A stretch of DNA of 12,911 nucleotides from Rickettsia typhi. GTDB taxonomy: Bacteria; Pseudomonadota; Alphaproteobacteria; Rickettsiales; UBA1997. The position numbers and the translations under genes were made by a program. The notes below the pieces were generated by a model. That model did no database searches. It was not told the origin of the DNA and saw only the letters and a program-made list of their open reading frames with translations. Positions 1 through 6,799 of the stretch are shown in pieces. How positions within the stretch are numbered: the stretch's first letter is position 1; the number at the start of each line of letters is the position of its first letter. The stretch is taken from assembly GCA_945902255.1 (NCBI GenBank), contig CAMDMO010000036.1:1-12911 (forward strand). The letters are read 5' to 3'.

Positions 1-165
1 AAATTTATTTTGCAAAAATTGCAAAACCGAGTTAAAATCAAAACACCAAGTTTCACGCAAATTTGCGTGGTGGTGATTTAAAAGAGTTTTGTTGGAAAAA
101 AGTCTACTGATTTTTAGTGATGGTGGTCTAGGGATGGGGAGTAGTTCTAATCGGTTATTACTCTA
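1..165. other. Edge segment open in several frames, no gene assignable
   Basis: The left edge is open on the plus strand in frame 1 up to TAA at 79-81 and in frame 2 up to TGA at 74-76. On the minus strand it is open from just after an in-frame stop at 163-165 all the way to the edge, about 54 codons without an ATG. The plus frame-2 peptide contains FCKNCKTELKSKHQVSRK and has A/T-biased third positions, so it could be the tail of a gene that starts outside the window. The minus frame reads through HHHANLRETWCFDFNSV. I recognise neither product and cannot choose between them. Nothing else in 1-395 supports a gene. Confidence 0.25.
54..69. repeat. Perfect 16-bp palindrome with flanking partial stem
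   Basis: CACGCAAATTTGCGTG is a perfect 16-bp palindrome. An outer pair, cacca (44-48) with tggtg (71-75), can extend it across an asymmetric internal loop. It could be a terminator stem for a gene to the left, a dimeric protein binding site, or simply a coding coincidence. No T-tract follows it directly. Confidence 0.5.
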
Positions 166-242
166 GACTTAAGTTATTACTCTAGACTTAAGTTTTCACC
201 TCAAATCTTAAGTTGTCACTCAGTCTTTTAGTTGTCACCCCG
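154..242 (+). repeat. Tandem ~19-bp repeats, gttNtcac...ctta type
   Basis: Two identical 19-bp units (GTTATTACTCTAGACTTAA at 154-172 and 173-191) are followed by a diverged 20-bp unit (192-211), a 19-bp unit GTTGTCACTCAGTCTTTTA (212-230) and the start of another (231-). The inverse of the same unit is present at 331-355. Tandem units of this size at both ends of an inverted structure resemble the multiple transposase-binding repeats at some IS ends (IS21-type elements are the known example). That connection is inference. Confidence 0.7.
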
Positions 243-359
243 TCGAATGACGGGGTCCATCTAGTAAAGAATTCTTAACTTAATTTAAAATCGAGATCTT
301 GACGAAATGAACCCCGTCATTCGACGGGGTGACAACTAAAAGACTGAGTTATAACTTAA
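208..359. repeat. Large imperfect inverted repeat, MITE-like
   Basis: Arms 208-270 and 297-359 are reverse complements with few mismatches. The central 38 bp of each arm (219-256 and 311-348) pair perfectly, leaving a loop of about 26 nt. Each arm also contains a nested hairpin, CCCCGTC-gaat-GACGGGG. There is no coding capacity inside. The element sits immediately upstream of cobS, ending 36 bp before its ATG, so it could affect transcription or mRNA folding there. Size, symmetry and the 19-bp sub-repeats fit a non-autonomous mobile element or a rickettsial-type palindromic element. Confidence 0.75.
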
Positions 360-395
360 AAGACTGGGATTTGGCATAAAAAATAATTCGATATT

Positions 396-1322
396 ATGAA
401 AACAAAGAAAATCGACTGCAAAAAAATCTTCAACATCAATTGCGACTTTGAAATTCATGCTTTCGAAGAAAAATCGCAATATGTTCCAGAAATTGATGAA
501 ACTTATTTATTTGATGAAAAAACCACCATCGCAATTCTTGCCGGATTCGCCTTTAACAGCCGCGTTTTAATTCAAGGAATGCATGGCACTGGAAAGTCAA
601 CGCACATTGAACAAATTGCCGCGCGCCTTAATTGGCCTTGCTTGCGCATTAATTTTGACTCGCAAATTACTCGTCTTGATTTAGTTGGAAAAGATATAAT
701 TAAACTAAAAAACGACAAACAAGTTACTGAATTTAAAGAAGGCATAATTCCCTTCGCACTTCGTCAAGGCATTGCCTTGGTGCTTGATGAATATGATGCA
801 ATTAAAACCGATGTTTCTTTTGTAATTCAAAGATTATTGGAAGAAGAAGGAAAATTTGCGCTTCTTGAAGAAAATGAAATTATCACTCCAAATAAAAATT
901 TTCGTCTTTTTGCCACTTCAAACACTTTGGGTGCTGGTGATGATTTGGGAATTTATCACGGCACAAATTTAATTAATCAAGCTCAAATGGATCGCTGGAA
1001 CATTGTGGCGGCGCTTAATTATTTAAAAGAAGAACAAGAAATTGATATTCTTTTAAAAAAACTTCCTTTTCTAAATTCTAAACTTCACGCCCAAACCGCT
1101 AAAATGATGGTACACCTTGCCAATCTTAGCCGCGAAGCATTTAAAAACGGCGATATTTCTACCCTAATTTCTCTTCGCACTTTAATTTCTTGGGGAAGAA
1201 ATATTAAAATTTTTGGCTCAGTAAAAACTGCTTTTACTTTAAGCTTTTTGAATAAAGTGATTGATGATGAAAAATTGGTAATTAGAGAATTTTATCAAAG
1301 AGTTTTTGGTGAAGAGTTGTAG
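396..1322 (+). CDS. cobS: CobS-type AAA+ ATPase (cobaltochelatase small-subunit family)
   Basis: This 308-aa protein matches the CobS family, the AAA+ ATPase that works with CobT and CobN to insert cobalt in aerobic cobalamin synthesis. Walker A is GMHGTGKST (61-69), followed by the CobS-like LNWPCLRINFDSQITRLDLV (79-98). Walker B is ALVLDEYD (127-134), sensor-1 is FRLFATSNT (169-177), and the HGTNLINQAQMDRW stretch carries the likely arginine finger R200. Length is near the family norm. The ATG at 396 has no clear Shine-Dalgarno sequence, like most genes here. No cobT, cobN or other cobalamin gene is in the window. In intracellular alphaproteobacteria this ATPase may do something other than cobalt chelation, possibly as a MoxR-like chaperone; that is inference. 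It is convergent with the ankyrin gene, 36 bp away. Confidence 0.88.
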   Translation: MKTKKIDCKKIFNINCDFEIHAFEEKSQYVPEIDETYLFDEKTTIAILAGFAFNSRVLIQGMHGTGKSTHIEQIAARLNWPCLRINFDSQITRLDLVGKDIIKLKNDKQVTEFKEGIIPFALRQGIALVLDEYDAIKTDVSFVIQRLLEEEGKFALLEENEIITPNKNFRLFATSNTLGAGDDLGIYHGTNLINQAQMDRWNIVAALNYLKEEQEIDILLKKLPFLNSKLHAQTAKMMVHLANLSREAFKNGDISTLISLRTLISWGRNIKIFGSVKTAFTLSFLNKVIDDEKLVIREFYQRVFGEEL

Positions 1323-1358
1323 AAATTGCAAAATTCTATACAACCAACATCAATATCC

Positions 1359-2294
1359 CTACCTACCATCACCTTTTTTTGCAGCGCAAGCAGCTATTGT
1401 TTGAGCAGCTTTTACTACTTCAGGTTGAAAAGTTGACGACGGAGCCGTCGCTGCTGCTAAGGGTGATAAAGCTGCATTAAAGGCCCCAGTTTCATCTAGT
1501 AAATTTAGAACTCTACTCATCTCCTTGCTTTCATGAGCAGCAAATATAGGAATGTCTCTTGGATCCCCTAAATTTAGAGAATCGTCATTGCAAACTTCTG
1601 GCTTTTTGACAGCCTCAGGACGCTCGCTATCAGATGATGCACCCTCTTCCTCAGATGAATCAAAAACTTTAAGTCGCTTACTTTCTCTTAAAGCTTTGTT
1701 ATCATTATATTCAATCCATTGTTGGTAAGTATATCCACTGGAATCCCTAACCCTCTCATTAGCTCCAATGGATATTAACAAATCAATTGTCTCACTTCTT
1801 CTTTCAACATCTTTTAAATCAGCAACATAGTGAAGCGGAGTTTTTCCAATGTTATCACGAGCAGAAACATCGCAGAGTTTATTTTCATGTAAATATTTTA
1901 TAACTTCTAAACTTCCGCCAAGAGCCGCGCTATGCAAGGGAGTTCTAAAATTATCATCAAGAATTTCACCTAAATTATAAGATGGTTTTTTGCTATAGGC
2001 TTCATTTAACACCTTAATTACTTCAAGACAATTGTTTGAAGCAGCAAGATGAACGGCATGGATATTTTCTTCAATGTCAGCTCCGCGATCAATTAGATAA
2101 CTCACAATATTCGCATGCCCCCATTCCGCAGCATGATCTAAAGCTGAAAACCCATCATCAAGCCTATCAATTTGCTCGGGGTTCTTTGATAAAAATTCTT
2201 CAATAATCTTTAAATTCCCTCTATCTGCAGCCTTTAAAAAATTATCAAAAGTAATTTTTTTCTTTTTTACCGAACCTGACGATCTTCTTGACAT
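1359..2294 (-). CDS. Ankyrin-repeat protein with acidic serine-rich C-terminal region
   Basis: This 311-aa protein starts with a short basic segment (RRSSGSVKKKK, 3-13, which could act as a nuclear-localisation-like signal). It continues with about five ankyrin repeats over residues 17-184; the clearest begin at FSALDHAAEWGHANIVSYL (49-67), RTPLHSAALGGSLEVIKYL (117-135) and KTPLHYVADL (151-160). After the repeats comes an acidic Ser cluster, FDSSEEEGASSDSE (211-224), then a poorly structured Ala-rich tail. Ankyrin proteins of intracellular bacteria are often secreted effectors that bind host proteins, but no secretion signal is visible, so that role is inference. The FDSSE motif recurs in the unknown protein at 5994-6770. 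No Shine-Dalgarno sequence precedes the ATG. It lies 91 bp downstream of xerD and probably has its own promoter. Confidence 0.88.
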   Translation of the reverse strand: MSRRSSGSVKKKKITFDNFLKAADRGNLKIIEEFLSKNPEQIDRLDDGFSALDHAAEWGHANIVSYLIDRGADIEENIHAVHLAASNNCLEVIKVLNEAYSKKPSYNLGEILDDNFRTPLHSAALGGSLEVIKYLHENKLCDVSARDNIGKTPLHYVADLKDVERRSETIDLLISIGANERVRDSSGYTYQQWIEYNDNKALRESKRLKVFDSSEEEGASSDSERPEAVKKPEVCNDDSLNLGDPRDIPIFAAHESKEMSRVLNLLDETGAFNAALSPLAAATAPSSTFQPEVVKAAQTIAACAAKKGDGR

Positions 2295-2349
2295 AACAAT
2301 ATTTAAGTAATTTTTATAAAATTTGCGCCGTAAATTAAAGCGTAACTTT

Positions 2350-2376
2350 GTTATAATTTAAATAACTAAATATCAA
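2350..2376 (-). promoter_or_regulatory. Candidate sigma-70-like promoter for the ankyrin gene
   Basis: On the minus strand TTGATA (2376-2371) is followed after 15 nt by TATAAC (2355-2350), about 55 bp upstream of the ankyrin ATG and within the gap after xerD. The spacing is shorter than ideal and the region is very AT-rich, so a chance match is possible. Confidence 0.3.
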
Positions 2377-2385
2377 TAATTAAAA

Positions 2386-3372
2386 TCAACTCTTCGCCAG
2401 TGGATGATGCTTAAACACCAGTTCTTTTAACTTTGAATCTAAAATATGCGTGTAAATTTCTGTGGTAGAAATGTCGCTATGTCCAAGCAATTCTTGTAAA
2501 ATTCTTAAGTCAGCGCCGCTGTTTAATAAGTGAGTAGCAAAGGAATGCCTGATTACATGGGGATGCACTCTGCTTGGATCGATGTTGGTTTTTTTTGCTA
2601 GTTCTTTTAGCATTTGGTGAAATCTTTGGCGCGTAATATGATCATAGCCCGTTATCACTTCGTTTTTTTCTCGAACTTTATTTTGTTTTTTACTAGAGCG
2701 CACAACTCCAACAAAAAGCCATTTTGATTTTTCTTGGCCCAGTTTTTTTCTTAATTGCAAATATTCCATCAGCTTTTTAATCGCCGCTTTATTAAGTGGA
2801 GCAATTCTTTCTTTATTGCCCTTGCCCTTAACAATTAAATAATTTCTAAGAGTTTTTTCGCCCCCCTCATTTTCAATTTCTTGAATTGAACTAATCGGAA
2901 TTGAAACTAACTCACTAACTCTAAGCCCTGCAGCATAAAGAATTTCAAGCATGCATGATAGTTTGACGCCAAATTCTGATTTATCTAAATTTATATAATT
3001 TAGTAATTTAAAAATTTCAGCTTCACTTAAAAATTTTGGTAATTTTAAATCTCGCTTTGGAGCTTGTAAATAAAGGGCTGGAGTCGCTTTTATTAATCCT
3101 TCATTTTCTAAGAATTTAAAAAAGTTTCTTAGGCAAGAAATTTTGCGGGCAATTGATGCAGATCTTAAATTTTCTTTGTGAAGCTCGTATAAATAATCTT
3201 TTATATCGTCAGCTTTTACAGCTTTAAATGGAATTTTTTTTAACTGCAAAAATTTTGCAAAGAGCTCTAAATCTTTGGCGTAAGACAGCGTGGTATTTAG
3301 TGATAACCCATCTTCAGCTTTGAGTTTTTCTGTGAAATTTTTAATTAAATCTTCATATGAAGAACTTATCAT
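2386..3372 (-). CDS. xerD: Site-specific tyrosine recombinase XerD
   Basis: This 328-aa tyrosine recombinase acts with XerC at dif to resolve chromosome dimers. Residues 5-95 form the N-terminal SAM-like core-binding domain. The catalytic set is complete: R151 (AAGLRVSEL), K184 (VKGKGNKER), H272 and R275 (HVIRHSFATHLL), H298 (LLGHSDIST) and the nucleophile Y307 (TEIYTHI). The GHSDISTTEIYTH box and the terminal KHHPLAKS match XerD rather than XerC, which usually has GHANLSTTQ. It is slightly longer than typical because of a Lys-rich insert around 226-240 (SSKKQNKVREKNEV). It is the third gene of an operon, with its ATG 5 nt after the stop of the small membrane protein gene. Confidence 0.93.
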   Translation of the reverse strand: MISSSYEDLIKNFTEKLKAEDGLSLNTTLSYAKDLELFAKFLQLKKIPFKAVKADDIKDYLYELHKENLRSASIARKISCLRNFFKFLENEGLIKATPALYLQAPKRDLKLPKFLSEAEIFKLLNYINLDKSEFGVKLSCMLEILYAAGLRVSELVSIPISSIQEIENEGGEKTLRNYLIVKGKGNKERIAPLNKAAIKKLMEYLQLRKKLGQEKSKWLFVGVVRSSKKQNKVREKNEVITGYDHITRQRFHQMLKELAKKTNIDPSRVHPHVIRHSFATHLLNSGADLRILQELLGHSDISTTEIYTHILDSKLKELVFKHHPLAKS

Positions 3373-3377
3373 CTTTA

Positions 3378-3587
3378 CTAAAAATTAAAAAAAGATTTCT
3401 CAAAAATTTTTTCATCTTCAGGGGTGCAAATATTTACTTTGTTTTTGATGTTCAATTCAATAGTTATAATTTTTTGTGGAATATTTGAATTCCCTTTAGA
3501 AACAAGAAAAAATAATATAGCCATTGCAACCAAGCTATACAGTAACATTGCGCGCTTTGCAGCAAGAGAATATTTTAAATTAAGCAT
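3378..3587 (-). CDS. Small single-pass membrane protein of unknown function
   Basis: This is a 69-aa protein if read from the ATG at 3587. A TTG at 3593 would add two residues and overlap the upstream TGA, but the ATG just 2 nt after that stop is the more natural start. A Lys/Arg-containing N-terminus (NLKYSLAAKRA) precedes one hydrophobic helix (AMLLYSLVAMAILFFLV), which is followed by about 35 polar residues ending EKIFEKSFFNF. By the positive-inside rule the C-terminal part would lie in the periplasm. I recognise no family. Its tight placement between the permease gene and xerD makes it a genuine operon member and argues against a chance ORF. Confidence 0.72.
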   Translation of the reverse strand: MLNLKYSLAAKRAMLLYSLVAMAILFFLVSKGNSNIPQKIITIELNIKNKVNICTPEDEKIFEKSFFNF

Positions 3588-3589
3588 GA

Positions 3590-4492
3590 TCAAACCTTAG
3601 ATTTTATAGCAATTCCATTGCCAATTAAAATAAAAATAATTCCAACAAAAGCAAAAATTCCAAAATGATAATTTTCAAAAATACTTGAAACTATCAAAGC
3701 ACCTACCGGATAAAATAAAGCGGTGTAAGACGCCCTGCTCGCGCCCCATTTTCCAACTAAATATAATATTCCAACATAGCCTGTAATTCCTGGAATTAAT
3801 ATTAAATAAATCATTGATAAAATATATGGCGCTCTAAAGTCAAAGATAATTTTTTCACCACAACAAATTGTGAATAAAAATGAAATAGTTGCGCCATAAG
3901 CCATTGCATAAGCGGTGGAAGAAATTAATTCTGATTTTTTTAAAGTAATTGATTTTCCAACCACGCTGCCAAAAGTAAAAACGGTTACGCCGCCTAAACA
4001 AAATAATAAACCCTTAATTAGCGGCCATCCAAAACCTTGATTTATTATTTCGGTGGAAAAAATAAATCCAACCCCAACAATTCCAACGCAACCACCAAAT
4101 ATAACTCTCCATGAGGTTTTGGTCTTATGAAACCAATAGTCAAAAATTGCACCAACTATAATTCCTAATGACGAAAAAATAGCTGCAACGCCGCTGCTGA
4201 CATAATGCATTCCTTTATAAAAAAAGAGATGATTTAAAAAGAATAGCGCCGCACCTTGACAAAAAATTATGAAATGCTGTTTTTTAGAAAATTTCAGGCG
4301 AAATTTATTAAAAAATACGACTAAAAATAGAATAATTGACGCACCAAAAAAACGATAGGCAACTGACATTCCTTCTGGCACAATGCCTAGTTGAAATTTA
4401 ATCGCATACCAACTTGTGCTCCAAGCAAAAACTATTAAACAAAAAAGAACCTTTGCAAGTAAATCTGAACTTTGATTAACTTTTGGAATCAT
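3590..4492 (-). CDS. EamA/DMT-superfamily permease
   Basis: This 300-aa integral membrane protein has about ten hydrophobic helices arranged as two five-helix EamA repeats. Repeat 1 begins near residue 12 with LAKVLFCLIVFAWSTSWYAI and holds the loop YKGMHYVSSGVAAIFSSLG; repeat 2 begins near 155 and holds YLVGKWGASRASYTALFYPV. These are typical drug/metabolite transporter features. In Rickettsia one DMT member imports S-adenosylmethionine, and intracellular relatives carry several paralogues for host metabolites. The substrate here cannot be read from sequence. It is the first gene of the operon leading to the small membrane protein and xerD, and is divergent from the M48 protease gene with only 34 bp between start codons. 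Confidence 0.87.
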   Translation of the reverse strand: MIPKVNQSSDLLAKVLFCLIVFAWSTSWYAIKFQLGIVPEGMSVAYRFFGASIILFLVVFFNKFRLKFSKKQHFIIFCQGAALFFLNHLFFYKGMHYVSSGVAAIFSSLGIIVGAIFDYWFHKTKTSWRVIFGGCVGIVGVGFIFSTEIINQGFGWPLIKGLLFCLGGVTVFTFGSVVGKSITLKKSELISSTAYAMAYGATISFLFTICCGEKIIFDFRAPYILSMIYLILIPGITGYVGILYLVGKWGASRASYTALFYPVGALIVSSIFENYHFGIFAFVGIIFILIGNGIAIKSKV

Positions 4493-4506
4493 GATTTATT
4501 GATATT

Positions 4507-4535
4507 ATTATACAGCGTCAAAACGCATGCCACAA
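4507..4535 (-). promoter_or_regulatory. Candidate promoter for the permease-xerD operon
   Basis: On the minus strand TTGTGG (4535-4530) and a perfect TATAAT (4512-4507) are separated by 17 nt. Transcription would begin about 8-10 nt before the permease ATG at 4492, giving an almost leaderless mRNA. The -35 box overlaps the first codons of the divergent protease gene. The -10 match is strong and the -35 is poor. Confidence 0.4.
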
Positions 4536-5909
4536 AAGATAAAAAAATTTATTCTAGTTACCAGCATAGTTTTGATATTTTTTATATCATCAAAATCTTA
4601 TGCCGCCTCCCCCTTAATTCGCGATGCCGAAATTGAGAAGTTTTTGCACGAGCTTTCTGATCCAATTTTTATTGCCGCTGGTTTAAATCCTAAAAATATC
4701 ACTATTTACATTGTTAATGACGACTCGCTAAACGCCTTTGTTAGCGGCGGGCAAAATGTTTTTATTCACACTGGCTTAATTAGAAAATATAAAACTCCTG
4801 ATGCCTTAATTGGGGTAATTGCGCACGAATCTGGACATATCGCAGCTGGCCATTTGGCGCGCTCTTCTGAATCTGCTGCCAAGGCAGAAAACGCGATGCT
4901 GTTAAGTTATTTACTTGGAATTGGTGCAATGGTTGGCGGCTCTCCCGCTGCAGGACAGGCTTTAATTATGGGTGGATCACAAACCGCTGAAAGATTATAT
5001 ATGAAATTTACCCGCGAACAAGAAGAGGCGGCAGATCAATATGCAATTAAATATTTAGACAGATTATCTTATCCGGCGAAAGGTTTGATTGAATTATTAG
5101 AATTTTTTGAACAAGAATTAGTTGGATATAAAGGTCAAATTGATGAATATTTACTTTCTCACCCAGTTAGTAAAAAAAGAATTGATGTAATTAAAGCGCG
5201 CACCGCTGATAGAAATTATTCTGATAAAAAAATTAATCAAAAATTACAAAAGTCGATGGATATAGCTCTGGCAAAGCTTGAGGGCTTTATGGAAAATCCT
5301 GATGAAATTATAAGAAATTATAAAAACAAATATGATGATCTTTCAAATTACAAAAAATCAATCGCCTTTTTTAAAAAAGGAAAAGTTGATTCAGCTCTAG
5401 ATTTGCTTAATGTTCTAATTGATAAAAAGGCGACAGAAAATAATCAATCTGAACTTGGATTTTTATATGAATTAAAAGGGCAAATGCTATTTGAAAATGG
5501 CAGAATTCAAGATTCAATAATTGCTTATAATGAAGCTTTAAAACTGCTTGATAAAAAATATTCCGCTCAATCTAAAATTGCTTTTTCATCAGCAATTTTA
5601 GCTCTAAAACAAAATGATCAAGATTTACTCAATCTTTCAATTAAGCACCTAGAAGAAGCAAAAGAATTTGAAGATGAAAACCCATTTTTATTTCGACAAC
5701 TTGCTTCCGCTTACTCCAAAATAAATGACGAAGGCAGGTCTTTATTGGCTTTGGCAGAGTTTAATTTATTAATTGATCAAAAAGATAAAGCGCAAAAATA
5801 TGCTAAAGACGCAAAGGCGAAGCTAAATAAATTAGATAAGGTTAATTTGATAAGAGCTGATGATTTAATTGATTTGACGAAGAAAAAAGATTCAAAAAAT
5901 GATAACTAA
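4527..5909 (+). CDS. Secreted M48 metalloprotease with TPR-like repeats (BepA/YfgC type)
   Basis: This 460-aa protein has an N-terminal signal peptide (KKFILVTSIVLIFFISS, likely cleaved after SYA near residue 26). An M48 peptidase domain covers about 30-230 and contains NAFVSGGQNVFIHTGL (69-84), the zinc motif HESGH (100-104) and the third ligand E166 within TREQEEAAD. The C-terminal half (about 270-455) is helical with TPR-like periodicity, for example ALDLLNVLIDKKA and DSIIAYNEALKLLD. This architecture is that of periplasmic BepA/YfgC proteases, which assist and police outer-membrane protein assembly, including LptD in E. coli. It stands alone on the plus strand, divergent from the permease gene and convergent with the unknown gene at 5994. 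Confidence 0.9.
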   Translation: MPQKIKKFILVTSIVLIFFISSKSYAASPLIRDAEIEKFLHELSDPIFIAAGLNPKNITIYIVNDDSLNAFVSGGQNVFIHTGLIRKYKTPDALIGVIAHESGHIAAGHLARSSESAAKAENAMLLSYLLGIGAMVGGSPAAGQALIMGGSQTAERLYMKFTREQEEAADQYAIKYLDRLSYPAKGLIELLEFFEQELVGYKGQIDEYLLSHPVSKKRIDVIKARTADRNYSDKKINQKLQKSMDIALAKLEGFMENPDEIIRNYKNKYDDLSNYKKSIAFFKKGKVDSALDLLNVLIDKKATENNQSELGFLYELKGQMLFENGRIQDSIIAYNEALKLLDKKYSAQSKIAFSSAILALKQNDQDLLNLSIKHLEEAKEFEDENPFLFRQLASAYSKINDEGRSLLALAEFNLLIDQKDKAQKYAKDAKAKLNKLDKVNLIRADDLIDLTKKKDSKNDN

Positions 5910-5913
5910 TACC

Positions 5914-5962
5914 AATAACGCTTAATGAGTTGTTCTTAGTCCTATAAATTCTAAGCGTTATT
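5914..5962. terminator. Inverted repeat between convergent genes, possible bidirectional terminator
   Basis: AATAACGCTTA (5914-5924) pairs perfectly with TAAGCGTTATT (5952-5962) across a 27-nt loop. It lies just after the protease stop codon and before the stop of the convergent unknown gene. The position suits a shared terminator, but there is no T-tract and the loop is long, so it may instead be a repeat remnant. Confidence 0.4.
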
Positions 5963-5993
5963 AGGGTTAACCAACTATTTATAGCTAACACAA

Positions 5994-6770
5994 CTAGACA
6001 AAAATAGTATCTTTATAATTACCGCCATCCTTAAGCTTCGTAGCGCCTGCGGGAACACTTTCTCCATCAGCAATATATGAAATTTTGCCATCGGCATTTC
6101 TAACTTCAGACCCCTCTCTCCAATCTCCTCGCTCACCATCTTTTATAAAAATAGTTTTGTTTTCAGTGCCATCTCTATTTGTAGATGTTGTAATCTTGAC
6201 TATGCGCCCATCCAACTTAACCTCTTTATTTTCTATTCTTTCTACATCTCTTACTCTGTGATATTCTAACCATTTAGTATTGCTTTCTAACCCGCTTGTA
6301 GATGGGGCGGAAGAAGGTGCTGCAGCCGCAGTGGCAAAAGATGCTTGAGCGCCAGCGGTAGCAGTAACAGATGCTGCGGCAACATATTCTACGGTGCCAC
6401 CAGTGAGCGCGTCGTCGTCAGATTCAGATGAATCAAAATCTTCTCCATATAATTCCTCTTTCTTAGCTTTATCTTTATCCCCTCCTCTTGAAACATGAGC
6501 TGCCTTATTAGTAATAATCTTCACTTCAACCGCACCACTATTGTGTCTTGTTACTGCCCCCGCTATACTATTCGCAAGTCCCTCCTTAGAATCATTACAT
6601 CTGATCTCAATAACATCTTTAGTGCCACAGATACCAACAATTTTAACAACTCTATCAATAACCTCCTTAATCACACCTTTACTACCACTGCCAATTCCAA
6701 CACGTTTTGGACTTTCCACTCCTTTTGTTATATTCAAATAATGATCCGCAATTACTATTTCTATTTTCAT
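5994..6770 (-). CDS. Unknown protein, probable shorter paralogue of its upstream neighbour
   Basis: This 258-aa protein belongs to no family I recognise. Residues 1-88 look like a small alpha/beta domain: strand KIEIVIAD, helix KGVIKEVIDRVVKIVG, strand DVIEIRC, helix KEGLANSIAGAVTRH, strand VEVKIIT. A charged stretch follows (GGDKDKAKKEE), then an acidic Ser cluster EDFDSSESDDD (110-120), an Ala/Ser-rich linker (128-160), and a polar, probably beta-rich C-terminal module containing DGTENKTIFIKDGERGDW (200-217). The N-terminal pattern and the C-terminal [KT]-[TI]-DGE-x-W pattern match the gene directly upstream (6800-8128), 29 bp away, so the two are probably cotranscribed paralogues. The FDSSE motif is shared with the ankyrin protein. 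There is no signal peptide or membrane segment. A host-directed role is inference only. Confidence 0.75.
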   Translation of the reverse strand: MKIEIVIADHYLNITKGVESPKRVGIGSGSKGVIKEVIDRVVKIVGICGTKDVIEIRCNDSKEGLANSIAGAVTRHNSGAVEVKIITNKAAHVSRGGDKDKAKKEELYGEDFDSSESDDDALTGGTVEYVAAASVTATAGAQASFATAAAAPSSAPSTSGLESNTKWLEYHRVRDVERIENKEVKLDGRIVKITTSTNRDGTENKTIFIKDGERGDWREGSEVRNADGKISYIADGESVPAGATKLKDGGNYKDTIFV

Positions 6771-6799
6771 AAATTATCTAACTAAAAAAATTAATAAAC

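Noticed and set aside
6495..6785. Plus-strand frames opposite the 258-aa protein gene
   Set aside because: Composition (Asn/Thr/Ile-rich) reflects the antisense of a coding sequence; no motifs, and conflicts with the better minus-strand gene.
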